Assembly (NCBI GenBank): GCA_014983025.1
Contig: JADCLP010000001.1
Span: 744,001 to 808,000, forward strand
Direction of reading: 5' to 3'
Length of the DNA: 64,000 nucleotides
Source: Erythrobacteraceae bacterium E2-1 Yellow Sea
GTDB lineage: Bacteria > Pseudomonadota > Alphaproteobacteria > Sphingomonadales > Sphingomonadaceae
Of the stretch, positions 18,286 through 27,677 are shown one piece after another (within the stretch, counting starts at the first letter, position 1; the number at the start of each line of letters is the position of its first letter). Both the position numbers and the translations under genes were made by a program. The notes below the pieces were generated by a model that saw only the letters and a program-made list of their open reading frames with translations, made no database searches and had not been told where the DNA came from.

Positions 18286-19440
18286 TTATGCGTGCTCCAG
18301 CAGTTGTTCTGCCCGCGCCCGGGCCTCTCCATCAACCGCCAGCACATCTTCAAGCGTGGCAGGCGGTGGCGCGCTATAGCGCAAAAGCGTTTCTTCCACC
18401 ATTGCGGGGATGCGGGTGAACCCAATCTGACCGGCCAGGAATGCGGCAACCGCCACTTCATTCGCAGCATTGAGTACCGCAGGGGCTGCCCCGCCCTCAG
18501 CAATCGCATCACGACATAGGCGCGTGGCAGGGAAGCGGGTTTCATCCGGGGCAAAGAAGCTGAGATTCCCGATTCCGGCCAGATCGAGCGGCTGTAGCGG
18601 GGTATTCATGCGTTGTGGCCAGGCGAGGCAGGATGCAATCGGCACGCGCATATCCGACGGGCCGAGTTGCGCCAGCGTAGACCCATCACGATATTCAACC
18701 ATGGAATGGATAACGCTTTGCGGGTGGATAATGATCCGCAAGGCATCAAGACCCACGGGGAAGAGGTAATGCGCCTCTATATATTCCAGCCCCTTGTTCA
18801 TCATTGTGGCGGAATCAACGCTGATCTTGGCTCCCATATCCCAATTGGGATGGGCCACCGCCTGTGCAGGGGTTGCCGTAGCCAGCTGTTCAGCATTCCA
18901 TTCGCGGAAAGGCCCGCCACTGGCTGTCAGCGTGATGCGCGATACGTCAGACAGTCTATTGCCAGTCAAGCATTGGAAGATCGCATTGTGTTCGCTGTCG
19001 ACCGGAAGCAGTGTTGCACGATGTCGGGCGACAGCTGCGGTCATAACCTCGCCTGCAGAAACCAGTGCCTCTTTATTCGCTAGCGCCACTGTCCCTCCGC
19101 GCTCAATCGCCGCCATAACCGGGCCCAGCCCTGCGCAGCCGACAATCGCGGCCATCGTCAGGTCGACCGGGCGCGCCGCCGCCGCACATAAGGCATCAGC
19201 GCCGCCGTCAACTTCCACTCCGCTGCCCGCCAGTGCATTGCGTAATTCAGGCAGGTGGCTTTCATCACCCACCACAGCCAGTTTTGCGTCAAATTCCAAT
19301 GCGAGTTTCGCCAGCTCATTCACAGAGCAATTGGCCGTCAATGCCTCAACCTGCCAATCCGCGCGATTGCGCCGGATCAGGTCAAGCGTGGATGCGCCGA
19401 CCGATCCAGTCGCACCCAATATGGTGATACTGCGGCTCAT
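18286..19440 (-). CDS. dxr: 1-deoxy-D-xylulose 5-phosphate reductoisomerase
   Basis: 384-residue MEP-pathway enzyme that makes 2-C-methyl-D-erythritol 4-phosphate. The N-terminal NADPH site ITILGATGSVGAST, the catalytic region with ALANKEALVSAG and PVDSEHNAIFQ, and MNKGLEYIEAHYLF are present. ATG 19440 overlaps the cdsA stop (ATGA). The product feeds undecaprenyl phosphate (uppS) and quinone side chains (polyprenyl synthase at 50.9 kb). Confidence 0.95.
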   Translation of the reverse strand: MSRSITILGATGSVGASTLDLIRRNRADWQVEALTANCSVNELAKLALEFDAKLAVVGDESHLPELRNALAGSGVEVDGGADALCAAAARPVDLTMAAIVGCAGLGPVMAAIERGGTVALANKEALVSAGEVMTAAVARHRATLLPVDSEHNAIFQCLTGNRLSDVSRITLTASGGPFREWNAEQLATATPAQAVAHPNWDMGAKISVDSATMMNKGLEYIEAHYLFPVGLDALRIIIHPQSVIHSMVEYRDGSTLAQLGPSDMRVPIASCLAWPQRMNTPLQPLDLAGIGNLSFFAPDETRFPATRLCRDAIAEGGAAPAVLNAANEVAVAAFLAGQIGFTRIPAMVEETLLRYSAPPPATLEDVLAVDGEARARAEQLLEHA

Positions 19441-20159
19441 CCAGCCAGCACCTGCACTGCCAAATGGGCCAGACCCAGTGCAAAGCAAACGGCCAACAGG
19501 CCATCGACCCGGTCAAACAACCCGCCATGGCCAGGAATGATCCGGCCAGAATCCTTCACGCCCGCGCGCCGCTTCATCCAGCTTTCGAAGAAATCACCCG
19601 CCTGCGCGATCACCGCAGCCAATGCGCCAGCGATCCAACCGGTCTGCATCGCCTGGCTCCAATGCACGCCCTGCAACATGTAAGTCATGGTGATGACAAT
19701 GCTGGCACCCACTGCGCCGCCCAGCAGGCCAGCCCAGGTTTTGCTGGGGCTGATTTTCGGGGCGATCTTGGGGCCACCCAAAGCGCGTCCGAAGAAATAT
19801 GCCCCTATATCGACCGCGATAACCGTGCCCACGATCAACGCGACATAGAAAAGGCCTGCATCAGCCTTACCAGCTTCTGTAAAAGTGCGGGTAACTGCCA
19901 AGGTATTGGCTGCAAACAGAACATAGATTGCCCCACCCAACAACCACAGAATCTGACTGATCGCACTTTGCCCGGGAAAGGTACGCACTAACGCCTGCCA
20001 TTCCCACAACACACCCAAAGACACTGCCAGCACCAGTGCAGTCCACCACCAGCCGCCAAGCCACAATGCACTGCCCGCAATTGCCACCATGACAATGGCA
20101 GACAGGATGCGCAGGGGCAGGTCAGACATTTTGCTGCCGCCTGAATTATCTTCCGCCAT
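19437..20159 (-). CDS. cdsA: Phosphatidate cytidylyltransferase
   Basis: 240 residues from ATG 20159, which has AGGGAGAGG just upstream and overlaps the uppS end; ATG 20129 is the alternative. Polytopic membrane enzyme making CDP-diacylglycerol, with the C-terminal signature KDSGRIIPGHGGLFDRVDG. It supplies pssA at 25 kb. The order uppS-cdsA-dxr-rseP is conserved. Confidence 0.93.
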   Translation of the reverse strand: MAEDNSGGSKMSDLPLRILSAIVMVAIAGSALWLGGWWWTALVLAVSLGVLWEWQALVRTFPGQSAISQILWLLGGAIYVLFAANTLAVTRTFTEAGKADAGLFYVALIVGTVIAVDIGAYFFGRALGGPKIAPKISPSKTWAGLLGGAVGASIVITMTYMLQGVHWSQAMQTGWIAGALAAVIAQAGDFFESWMKRRAGVKDSGRIIPGHGGLFDRVDGLLAVCFALGLAHLAVQVLAG

Positions 20160-20817
20160 AGCGCCTCTCCCTCTGCGCAAAATCCCGCAACGCCTGTTCC
20201 AGGTGCTCAGGTGTGAAATCGGGCCATAGGGTATCGACAAACAGCATTTCAGCATAGGCCGCCTGCCACAGCAGGAAATTGGACAAGCGCACTTCACCAC
20301 TTGTGCGGATCAGCAGGTCCAGCTGCGGCAAATCATTGGTGTCGAGATGCGCCGCAATGCTGGCCGTTGTCACATCCCCGATGGCTGCTGCCTTGGCAGC
20401 CGCGCGGGCGATTTCCTGCTGTGATCCGTAATTCAAGGCTACGGCCAGTGTGCGCGAACCACCGGCGGTCTGTTCCAATGCATCTTCAAGCATTTTCACG
20501 ATATCAGGTGCAAGCCCCTGCCAATCACCAATAATCTTTAACCGTACATCATTGGCAATAAATTCAGGCAGGTCCGACTTAATGAACCGCCGCATCAGGT
20601 TCATCAAATCATCAACCTCATCCTCTGGCCGTTTCCAGTTCTCTGAAGAAAAAGCATAAAGCGTCAGACAATCGAGATCGAGCCGCGCCACCGCGCGCAC
20701 CAGTGCACGCACCGCCTCCACACCGCGCTTGTGCCCCATGGCACGCGGCAGGCCACGCTGCTTGGCCCAACGCCCATTGCCATCCATGATAATGGCGACG
20801 TGTTTTGCGGTGCTCAT
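20146..20817 (-). CDS. uppS: Undecaprenyl diphosphate synthase
   Basis: 223-residue cis-prenyltransferase. The pyrophosphate-binding loop IIMDGNGRWAKQRGLPR is at residues 10-26, and LLIRTSGEVRLSNFLLWQ near the C-terminus. It makes the C55 lipid carrier for peptidoglycan and surface glycans, including those of the glycosyltransferase locus at 29-35 kb. It starts 37 bases after the frr stop; most of that gap is a REP-like repeat. Confidence 0.95.
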   Translation of the reverse strand: MSTAKHVAIIMDGNGRWAKQRGLPRAMGHKRGVEAVRALVRAVARLDLDCLTLYAFSSENWKRPEDEVDDLMNLMRRFIKSDLPEFIANDVRLKIIGDWQGLAPDIVKMLEDALEQTAGGSRTLAVALNYGSQQEIARAAAKAAAIGDVTTASIAAHLDTNDLPQLDLLIRTSGEVRLSNFLLWQAAYAEMLFVDTLWPDFTPEHLEQALRDFAQRERRYGGR

Positions 20818-20830
20818 CCTGCCCTCGCCC

Positions 20831-20853
20831 GCTCACCCAGAGCCTGTCGAAGG
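20831..20853. repeat. Dispersed intergenic repeat between frr and uppS
   Basis: CTCACCCAGAGCCTGTCGAAGG fills the 37-base gap between the frr stop and uppS start. The GCCTGTCGAAGG core is a short repeat commonly met in intergenic DNA of sphingomonads and other Proteobacteria. Only one copy is seen in this window. Confidence 0.5.
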
Positions 20854-20854
20854 A

Positions 20855-21412
20855 TCACTGTGTCAGGATTTCCTGTTCCTTCTTCGCAGCCGCTTCATCG
20901 GTCTGCGCAACATATTTATCGGTCAGTTTCTGGACATCCTCCTCTGACCGTTTCCGGTCGTCTTCGGAAATTTCCTTCTTCTTTTCGTCTACCTTCAGGG
21001 CTTCCATTCCATCACGCCGAACATTGCGGATCGCGATCTTGGCTTTTTCAGCATATTGCCCGGCCAGCTTGGCAAGTTCCTTGCGCCGTTCCGCGGTCAG
21101 ATCAGGGATCGGCAGGCGAATGGTTTGCCCGTCAATCATGGGATTCAGCCCAAGATTGGCATGGGCAATGCCCTTTTCCACCGCGGTCAGATTGCCCTTG
21201 TCCCACACCTGCACGCTCAGCATGCGTGGTTCGGGCGCAGAGACAGTAGCCACCTGCGACAGCGGCATCATTGCGCCATAGACTTCGCACACCACTGGAT
21301 CGAGCAGACTGGTATTGGCGCGCCCGGTGCGCAGCCCCGCCAGATCGCCTTTCAGCGATTCCACCGCACCTGCCATGCGACGTTCGATATCTGCCTTGTC
21401 ATACTGTGCCAT
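20855..21412 (-). CDS. frr: Ribosome recycling factor
   Basis: 185-residue two-domain RRF that splits post-termination ribosomes with EF-G. Conserved [14 protein letters not shown] near residue 26 and the C-terminal helix with [20 protein letters not shown] are present. It starts 3 bases after the pyrH stop, in the conserved tsf-pyrH-frr order. Confidence 0.96.
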   Translation of the reverse strand: MAQYDKADIERRMAGAVESLKGDLAGLRTGRANTSLLDPVVCEVYGAMMPLSQVATVSAPEPRMLSVQVWDKGNLTAVEKGIAHANLGLNPMIDGQTIRLPIPDLTAERRKELAKLAGQYAEKAKIAIRNVRRDGMEALKVDEKKKEISEDDRKRSEEDVQKLTDKYVAQTDEAAAKKEQEILTQ

Positions 21413-21415
21413 GTT

Positions 21416-22138
21416 TTAGGCTTCCTCTTTCACGATGGTCTGCACGCCATTACCTTCCAGCACACGCGCGACATTTCCCCTTTCCCTGATCGAAAATACC
21501 ACGATCGGGATATGATTTTCCCGGCAAAGGGCGACTGCCGCCGCATCCATCACCTTAAGATTTTCGGACAGGACACGATCATAAGTGATCGTGTCGAAAC
21601 GCTGGGCATCGGGGTTGGTCTTGGGATCGGCACTGTAAACGCCGTTAACGCTGGTCCCCTTCAGCAGCGCGTCACAGCTCATTTCCGCCGCGCGTAATGC
21701 CGCGCCTGTATCCGTGGTGAAGAACGGATTGCCCGTGCCGGCAGCAAAGATCACGATCCGGCCCTTTTGCAAATGTCGTTCGGCCCTGCGGCGAATATAA
21801 GGTTCGCAAACGCTGGACATGGGAATGGCCGATTGCACACGCGTTTCAACGCCCAGCTGTTCCAGCGCATTCTGCATCGCCAGGGCATTCATCACCGTGG
21901 CCAGCATACCCATATAATCACCCGTGGTGCGATCCAGCCCCTTAGACGCAGCTGAAATACCACGAAAGATGTTGCCGCCACCAATAACCAGGCAGACTTC
22001 CAGCCCGCTGTCCTTGGCCGCCTTCACCTCTTCCGCAAGGCGCGCGACATAGGCCGGATCAATGCCATATTCCTGTTCTCCCATCAGCACTTCGCCCGAA
22101 AGCTTCAGGAGGATGCGCTTGAGACCTGGAATCGCCAT
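21416..22138 (-). CDS. pyrH: Uridylate kinase
   Basis: 240-residue amino acid kinase-fold UMP kinase. Motifs: [14 protein letters not shown] at the N-terminus, [10 protein letters not shown], and [13 protein letters not shown]. The ATG at 22138 gives the family N-terminus; the longer frame upstream lacks support. Phosphorylates UMP to UDP. Confidence 0.95.
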   Translation of the reverse strand: MAIPGLKRILLKLSGEVLMGEQEYGIDPAYVARLAEEVKAAKDSGLEVCLVIGGGNIFRGISAASKGLDRTTGDYMGMLATVMNALAMQNALEQLGVETRVQSAIPMSSVCEPYIRRRAERHLQKGRIVIFAAGTGNPFFTTDTGAALRAAEMSCDALLKGTSVNGVYSADPKTNPDAQRFDTITYDRVLSENLKVMDAAAVALCRENHIPIVVFSIRERGNVARVLEGNGVQTIVKEEA

Positions 22139-22502
22139 GGATTGGAACGCCTGCTGGATAATGGTTGCTGTTGGGTTGTGCCGCTGCTTAGCGACGAACG
22201 CCAGCCTTGGCAAAGCCTAAGCAGTGGAGGGAATTGCCAATCGCCACCAGACCCGCGCTGGTGTCGCCCGCCCCGCAAGGGGCGGAATCCCGGCCATTCT
22301 GTTTGCGACCCGAATGGCACGGAACCTTCGCTTATGCGAAAGCGACACTGACGCGGTTGGCCGCTTGCCGCGGAACCGATCCAAGTCGTCAAAGATTGAC
22401 CGGCTGCGCTGATAATCGAGCCGGCCCAAAAGCATTCAGCCGCCCGGGCGGTTAGGCCCCAGCGGCTGAACGACAAATTTACGCGAAGTTTGAAGTGAAG
22501 GC
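22139..22502. other. 364-base intergenic stretch between tsf and pyrH
   Basis: No convincing gene on either strand. It contains two hairpins: CCGCCCC-GCAA-GGGGCGG at 22268-22285, and a 9-bp stem TTCAGCCGC/GCGGCTGAA at 22435-22470 just after the tsf stop, the latter followed on the minus strand by TGCTTTT and so a possible weak tsf terminator. The pyrH-frr promoter is probably also here. Confidence 0.5.
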
Positions 22503-23429
22503 TCAGCCTGCAACCGCAGCAGCAACTTCTGCTGCAAAGTCGCTTTCTTCCTTCTCAATGCCTTCACCAAGTTGGAAGCGGACATAATCCTTCAGCGTGA
22601 TTTCGCTGCCGGCATCCTTGCCAGCCTTGGCAACGGCCTCGGCAACAGTCAGCTTGTTGTCCATGACAAAAGCCTGGCTGAGCAGCGCATTTTCCTTGGC
22701 GAATTTCTTCACCGCGCCTTCAACCATCTTTTCCTGAACATTTTCAGGCTTACCGCTTTCCGCAGCCTTTTCTGCAGCGATCTTGCGCTCACGCTCGATC
22801 ACTTCAGCGTCCAGGCTGTCAGCATCCAGCGCCTGCGGGAACATGGACGCGATGTGCATGGCCAACTGCTTGCCCAAACTTTCAAGAACGTCAGCACCGG
22901 CTGCGCTTTCCAGCGCAACCAGAACACCGATCTTGCCCAAGCCATCGGCCGCAGCATTGTGAACGTAAGGCACAATCAGGCCCTGCGACACTGAAACGCC
23001 CTTGATGCGGCGGATCTGCTGGTTTTCACCAATAGTGGCGACATTATCGGTCAGCTTGTCAGCCACCGTGCCCCCATCGGGATATGCAGCAGACTTCAGT
23101 GCATCAACATCATTGTTGCCCAGATCCAATGCAACGGCAGTGGTCTTGCGCACGAAATCCTGGAACTTGTCATTCTTGGCTACAAAGTCGGTTTCGGAAT
23201 TCACTTCAACGGCAACACCCTTGGTCCCGGCAACAGCAACACCCACCAGACCTTCTGCCGCGGTGCGGCTGGATTTCTTCTGGGCAGTGGCCAGGCCTTT
23301 GGCACGAAGCGCATCAACCGCCGCTTCGATATCGCCATTTGTTTCTTCCAACGCCTTCTTGGCGTCCATCATGCCCGCGCCGGTCTTTTCGCGCAGAGCC
23401 TTCACATCAGCAGCAGTGAATGCAGCCAT
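22503..23429 (-). CDS. tsf: Elongation factor Ts
   Basis: 308-residue guanine nucleotide exchange factor for EF-Tu. N-terminal UBA-like domain [19 protein letters not shown], core with SETDFVAKN and VPYVHNAA. Located downstream of rpsB as in most bacteria, 119 bases after its stop. Confidence 0.96.
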   Translation of the reverse strand: MAAFTAADVKALREKTGAGMMDAKKALEETNGDIEAAVDALRAKGLATAQKKSSRTAAEGLVGVAVAGTKGVAVEVNSETDFVAKNDKFQDFVRKTTAVALDLGNNDVDALKSAAYPDGGTVADKLTDNVATIGENQQIRRIKGVSVSQGLIVPYVHNAAADGLGKIGVLVALESAAGADVLESLGKQLAMHIASMFPQALDADSLDAEVIERERKIAAEKAAESGKPENVQEKMVEGAVKKFAKENALLSQAFVMDNKLTVAEAVAKAGKDAGSEITLKDYVRFQLGEGIEKEESDFAAEVAAAVAG

Positions 23430-23548
23430 GGTGATTTCCTTTTCAAATAATCTGGGCGCCCGGCCCAATTATGGGTTGCCCGGCGCGCTAAACATCAAGT
23501 GTGACGATCCGCAGACAGCCGAACCGACTGCGGACCGCAAGAACTGGA

Positions 23549-24298
23549 TCAGGCTTCGACTTCTACCGGCGGCTGTTCCATCGCGCCAACATCCACGCCC
23601 GAATCGGCCACGGCACCGCCACGGCCAGCCGTTGCTGCTGCAGCAATGGCATCACAATACAGGCGCACTGCGCGGCTGGCATCGTCATTGCCCGGGATCG
23701 GGAAGGCAATGCCTGTCGGATCGACATTGGTGTCGAGCACTGCGATCACCGGAATGCCCAGAACGGCAGCTTCCTTAATCGCCAGATCTTCCTTGTTCGC
23801 ATCAATCACGAACATCACGTCAGGAATGCCGCCCATATCGCGGATGCCGCCCAGCGACAGTTCCAGCTTGTCCTTTTCACGGGTCAGCTGCAGCACTTCC
23901 TTCTTGGTGAAGCCGCTGGTGTCACCGGAAAGCTGTTCTTCCAGCGTCTTGAGGCGCTTGATCGACTGCGAAATGGTCTTCCAGTTGGTCAGCATGCCGC
24001 CCAGCCAACGGTGGTTGACGAAGTGCTGGCCCGAAGCCTTGGCTGCCTGTGCGATCGGTTCCTGTGCCTGGCGCTTGGTGCCAACGAACAGCACCTTGCC
24101 GCCCGCACGGACAGTCGATTCAACGAAGTCGAGTGCACGCGCGAACAGCGGCACAGTCTGCGACAGGTCGAGGATGTGAACACCGTTGCGGGCACCGAAG
24201 ATATACGGCTTCATCCGCGGGTTCCAGCGGTGGGTCTGGTGGCCGAAGTGTGCGCCGGCCTCAATCAATTGCTGCATGGTGACGGTAGGACCCGCCAT
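23549..24298 (-). CDS. rpsB: 30S ribosomal protein S2
   Basis: 249-residue uS2 with [31 protein letters not shown] and [12 protein letters not shown]. The start at 24298 has AAGGA eight bases upstream; a later ATG (residue 8) is less likely. It heads the rpsB-tsf pair and has a structured leader of about 140 bases. Confidence 0.96.
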   Translation of the reverse strand: MAGPTVTMQQLIEAGAHFGHQTHRWNPRMKPYIFGARNGVHILDLSQTVPLFARALDFVESTVRAGGKVLFVGTKRQAQEPIAQAAKASGQHFVNHRWLGGMLTNWKTISQSIKRLKTLEEQLSGDTSGFTKKEVLQLTREKDKLELSLGGIRDMGGIPDVMFVIDANKEDLAIKEAAVLGIPVIAVLDTNVDPTGIAFPIPGNDDASRAVRLYCDAIAAAATAGRGGAVADSGVDVGAMEQPPVEVEA

Positions 24299-24453
24299 AG
24301 ATAATTCCTTTCCGGTTATGCCTCTGGAAGACTGGAACCTCGTTGCGGTTTTTCCCGCGTGAGGCACCGGTATGTGCGCCTTCCATGTGGATTTTTTCCG
24401 CTGAGTGGCCGACCCGGAATGAGCCGTCCTTACAACGGAAGGCGCGCCCTTAG
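24299..24453 (-). promoter_or_regulatory. rpsB promoter-proximal element and structured leader
   Basis: The minus strand reads CTAAGGGCGCGCC at 24452-24440, inside a 16-base string identical to one in the rpmE promoter, implying a -10 with GC-rich discriminator; no good -35 is evident. The leader of about 140 bases to the rpsB start contains a hairpin with CCTC/GAGG and CGG/CCG arms (about 24330-24356) close to the ribosome site, a plausible S2 autoregulation element. The rest of 24454-24646 shows no gene. Confidence 0.45.
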
Positions 24454-24646
24454 CGGGCGAATCGGCAGAAATCCAGCCTCAATTCGTCACAGACAGAAAG
24501 GACTGTCCGAAAAACGTCTTGACAGCTTGGAACAAATAGAGAACACAAGGGGTGACGCGGAACAAAACACGGACAAATGAGTTTTCACCCAGCTGCCCAC
24601 AGTTTGTCAACAGACTTGTCCGGCACCGGAAAGATGGAATCAAACG

Positions 24647-24931
24647 ATGATTGCAACGCTGATGAACCTGCTCTTCATCCTGGCTGCTCTGGCCACGGCA
24701 CTTACCTTGGCAGATTGCTGGGTCCGCGGGCGCAACGCCTGGCGTATCGCACGGCGGGAACTGGCGCAGCTGGATCTGGCCATTGCGGCCGATCTTCTGG
24801 TTGAACAGCGGTTATTGGAAACCCGGATGACGCGGCACGCGTCTACCAGTCGACCCTCAGGCCGCAACGTTAACCGTGCGCGACGTCTGCCCCGCCCTGC
24901 GCTTGCTGTTGTTCGCGTCGATGCCGCCTGA
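24647..24931 (+). CDS. Small membrane protein, function unknown
   Basis: 94 residues: one N-terminal hydrophobic helix (LMNLLFILAALATALTLA), then a basic, Arg-rich tail. Not recognised. It is the only rightward frame between rpsB and psd, with GGAA upstream of the ATG, and it overlaps the pssA 3' end tail to tail by 62 bases, which lowers confidence. Coding is plausible, not certain. Confidence 0.4.
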   Translation: MIATLMNLLFILAALATALTLADCWVRGRNAWRIARRELAQLDLAIAADLLVEQRLLETRMTRHASTSRPSGRNVNRARRLPRPALAVVRVDAA

Positions 24932-25721
24932 TCCGCCCATAACGAACCAGACCAACAGGGATCAGGGCCAGATAACCAAGACAGATTACGATCAGCGTCC
25001 ACCATGGCTCCATCAACAAGCCGCCGCCGAATGCAATCCCTACCAGAGCCAGAAATTCCAGCCGGATATTGCGACGCGGACGGATCGATGACCAACTGAG
25101 TGTCGCAATATTGGAGATCAGCAGGAAGGCAATCACCGCCACCCAGATCGCCAGATAGATGGGATTTCGAAACTCCTCTATTCCTGTAACCATCCAGAAA
25201 TAGACCGGCAAAAAAGCCAGACCCGCCCCAACAGGCGCAGGCACACCAGTCAGGAAACCGGCCGATTTATGTGGCTGTTCATCCACATCGATCTGCGCAT
25301 TAAAGCGTGCCAACCGCAATGCCATGCACACGGCAAAGGCCAACCCGGCAAACCAGCCAATGCGGGGCAGATCCTGCAGACTCCACATAAACAGGATCAA
25401 TGCAGGTGCCACGCCAAATGAAACATTATCAGCCAGACTGTCCAGCTCTGCGCCGAAGCGCGATTGTGCATTCAGCAATCGCGCGATCCGCCCGTCAATC
25501 CCGTCCAGCACACCGGCGAAAATCACGGCAATAACGGCCAGATGCCAATCACCGCTAACGGCGAAGCGTATTCCGGTAAGGCCCGAACACAGCGCAGCCG
25601 CAGTGATTGCATTGGGTAACATCGCGCGCAATGTCAGCCCGCGGACTGCCCTGCCACTGGGAATTTCGTCTTCAGCTGCCTTGGGCCCGACACGCGGAAG
25701 ATCGGGGTCCGTTTCACTCAC
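24870..25721 (-). CDS. pssA: CDP-diacylglycerol-serine O-phosphatidyltransferase
   Basis: 283-residue CDP-alcohol phosphatidyltransferase. The metal/CDP site D-G-x2-A-R-x8-G-x3-D-x3-D is intact at about residues 76-98. Multiple membrane helices follow. It makes phosphatidylserine from CDP-diacylglycerol and serine. The start is GTG 25721, overlapping the psd stop as GTGA, so PS synthase and decarboxylase are coupled. Confidence 0.93.
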   Translation of the reverse strand: MSETDPDLPRVGPKAAEDEIPSGRAVRGLTLRAMLPNAITAAALCSGLTGIRFAVSGDWHLAVIAVIFAGVLDGIDGRIARLLNAQSRFGAELDSLADNVSFGVAPALILFMWSLQDLPRIGWFAGLAFAVCMALRLARFNAQIDVDEQPHKSAGFLTGVPAPVGAGLAFLPVYFWMVTGIEEFRNPIYLAIWVAVIAFLLISNIATLSWSSIRPRRNIRLEFLALVGIAFGGGLLMEPWWTLIVICLGYLALIPVGLVRYGRIRRHRREQQQAQGGADVAHG

Positions 25722-26476
25722 TGAGAGATGCCCTCAATCAGTTGCTGCGTGCCAACCTCTGCCAGGATCGTTTCGCCTGCGATCACGCGCTGGCCCAGCA
25801 GCACCTTGGGCGAAGTGCCAGCAGGCAGATAGACATCGACACGGCTACCAAAACGGATCAGCCCCACGCGCTGGCCCACGGCCACCATATCTCCCGGCTT
25901 CACGAAAGGCAGGATACGGCGCGCCACCAGGCCTGCAATCTGGGTAAAACCGATAGACAGGCCATCGGGGCGCTCCACCAGAATATGCTGGCGTTCATTT
26001 TCCTCGCTCGCCTTGTCCAGATCCGCATTCATGAAACGACCGGGGATATAGATCACCCGCTTGATCGTTCCGCCAATCGGGGCACGATTGATATGGACAT
26101 CGAACACGCTCATGAAAATGGACACGCGCGTTACCGGGCCAGGCGCAAGGCCGCGCTGTCCACTCGCATCCTCTATCTGCAATTCCATCGGCGGTTCGAC
26201 TTCGGCAATCAGCGAAACCAGCCCATCTGCCGGAGAAACAATGGCCTTGTCGTCCTGTGGCACCACACGTTCAGGATCACGGAAGAATGCCAGAACCCCC
26301 AGTGTCAGGAAGGCCATGGGCCAGGCGATGGTTTCCCATGCCAGAAATGCCGCCGCCAGACTGATGCCTGCTGCGATCAAACCAAATTTACGACCTTCAG
26401 GGTGGATGGGCGGCCAGCTCCAGCTGACATCGCCGCGACCTTTGTTATCGAGAATTTCACCTGCCATGCGCAGCAT
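25718..26476 (-). CDS. psd: Phosphatidylserine decarboxylase proenzyme
   Basis: 252-residue pyruvoyl enzyme of the short Psd type. SPADG near residue 81, [13 protein letters not shown] near 121, and the self-cleavage site FGS at 209-211, where Ser becomes the pyruvoyl group of the alpha chain. Two N-terminal hydrophobic segments anchor it. It makes phosphatidylethanolamine from the pssA product. ATG 26467 is an alternative start. Confidence 0.92.
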   Translation of the reverse strand: MLRMAGEILDNKGRGDVSWSWPPIHPEGRKFGLIAAGISLAAAFLAWETIAWPMAFLTLGVLAFFRDPERVVPQDDKAIVSPADGLVSLIAEVEPPMELQIEDASGQRGLAPGPVTRVSIFMSVFDVHINRAPIGGTIKRVIYIPGRFMNADLDKASEENERQHILVERPDGLSIGFTQIAGLVARRILPFVKPGDMVAVGQRVGLIRFGSRVDVYLPAGTSPKVLLGQRVIAGETILAEVGTQQLIEGISQ

Positions 26477-26551
26477 CTAGGCGCTGGTTTCAGCCCCGGC
26501 AAGCCGAACACGCAACGCGATGCCGCTTGCGTTAGTAATTTAGCCAGATAT

Positions 26552-26571
26552 TTACCCTAATTGCAGGGTAA
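26552..26571 (+). promoter_or_regulatory. Inverted repeat covering the ribosome site of the first PAP2-like gene
   Basis: TTACCCT and AGGGTAA form a perfect 7-bp inverted repeat with a 6-base spacer, ending 2 bases before the ATG at 26574. The right arm includes the only Shine-Dalgarno-like sequence (AGGG), so an RNA hairpin would hide it; alternatively it is an operator. Confidence 0.45.
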
Positions 26572-26573
26572 GT

Positions 26574-27653
26574 ATGATGCACGAACAAACATTTATCCGC
26601 CGCTGGCTGGGCGAATTGCCGATCTACGGACTGGCATTGGCATTATTTGCGCTATGCGTGGCCTTGCTCGCGCGCCACGATGTTTACCCCGACAGCGGCC
26701 CCATGCGGGTCAATTTCACGCTTTTCCTTTCATCGATCATTTCGGCCCTGGTGATTGACGTCATCCTTTTTCTGGTACGCAAGCGCCCTGATTCACCCAT
26801 TGCGGCCATCAAATCCCGGTATTTCAGCATTGCAGCTGGCAACCGCGCCATTGGATGCCTGCCCTTATTGACAATGTGCATCATGCTGTTGCCGTTCTTT
26901 TCAAAGATGAAAGCGGCGATCCCCCTGTTCAATGATTACACATGGGATGCGACTTTTATTGCCTGGGATCGGGCGATCTTTTTCGGTCATGATGCCTGGG
27001 AAGTCATGCAGCCTGTACTGGGTTATCCCATCATTACCGCCACTTTGGCTGTCTTCTATCATCTCTGGATGTTGCTGCTTTACCTTGGCTGCCTGTTCTT
27101 TGCCTTTGCCCGGATCGATCCGGTGCTGCGGCGGCAATTCTTCATGACCTATGTCCTCAGCTGGACAGTTGTGGGCGGCGGCATGGCCACAATGCTGGCA
27201 TCCTTCGGCCCATGTTTCGTCGGCCCGATGCTGGGGAATGACACATTCGATGCGCAAATGGCTTATCTCAATGCGGCCAATGAGCAAGTACCTGTGATGA
27301 CGCTGAAAGTGCAGGCCATGCTGCTGGAATGGTTTCATAAAAGCGAAAATGGATTGGGCAGCGGCATCACCGCCATGCCCAGCATGCACATCGCCATCTG
27401 CTTCCTGTTCTGGTTGGCCATGCGGCAGGTGGGCCCGTGGCTGGGGCGGGCATTTGCCGTTTTCCTGGTGATTATCTGGATCGGCTCTGTCCACCTGGCC
27501 TACCACTATGCAGTGGATGGCCTGGTTTCGATAATCGCCGTTGGCGCCATCTGGTGGGTCACTGGCCATGCCATCCGTGCATGGGATGCATTGCTGGCAC
27601 GTACAAAGGGCGTTGCGGTATCGCCAACGCCCAGCATTGCCCCGGCTGAATAG
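26574..27653 (+). CDS. PAP2_3/Aur1-like inositolphosphotransferase-family membrane protein (first copy)
   Basis: 359 residues with six or more membrane helices. The C-terminal half carries the lipid phosphatase/phosphotransferase motifs GITAMPSMHIA (motif 2, catalytic His) and SVHLAYHYAVDG (motif 3, His and Asp), as in PAP2_3 and yeast Aur1-type inositol phosphorylceramide synthases. Such enzymes hydrolyse or transfer phosphate head groups on lipids. It is divergent from psd-pssA and followed by a paralogue. The substrate is unknown; a role in sphingolipid or phospholipid head-group exchange is inference. Confidence 0.72.
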   Translation: MMHEQTFIRRWLGELPIYGLALALFALCVALLARHDVYPDSGPMRVNFTLFLSSIISALVIDVILFLVRKRPDSPIAAIKSRYFSIAAGNRAIGCLPLLTMCIMLLPFFSKMKAAIPLFNDYTWDATFIAWDRAIFFGHDAWEVMQPVLGYPIITATLAVFYHLWMLLLYLGCLFFAFARIDPVLRRQFFMTYVLSWTVVGGGMATMLASFGPCFVGPMLGNDTFDAQMAYLNAANEQVPVMTLKVQAMLLEWFHKSENGLGSGITAMPSMHIAICFLFWLAMRQVGPWLGRAFAVFLVIIWIGSVHLAYHYAVDGLVSIIAVGAIWWVTGHAIRAWDALLARTKGVAVSPTPSIAPAE

Positions 27654-27677
27654 AGCAAGGTTGCGCTGGCACAACTT

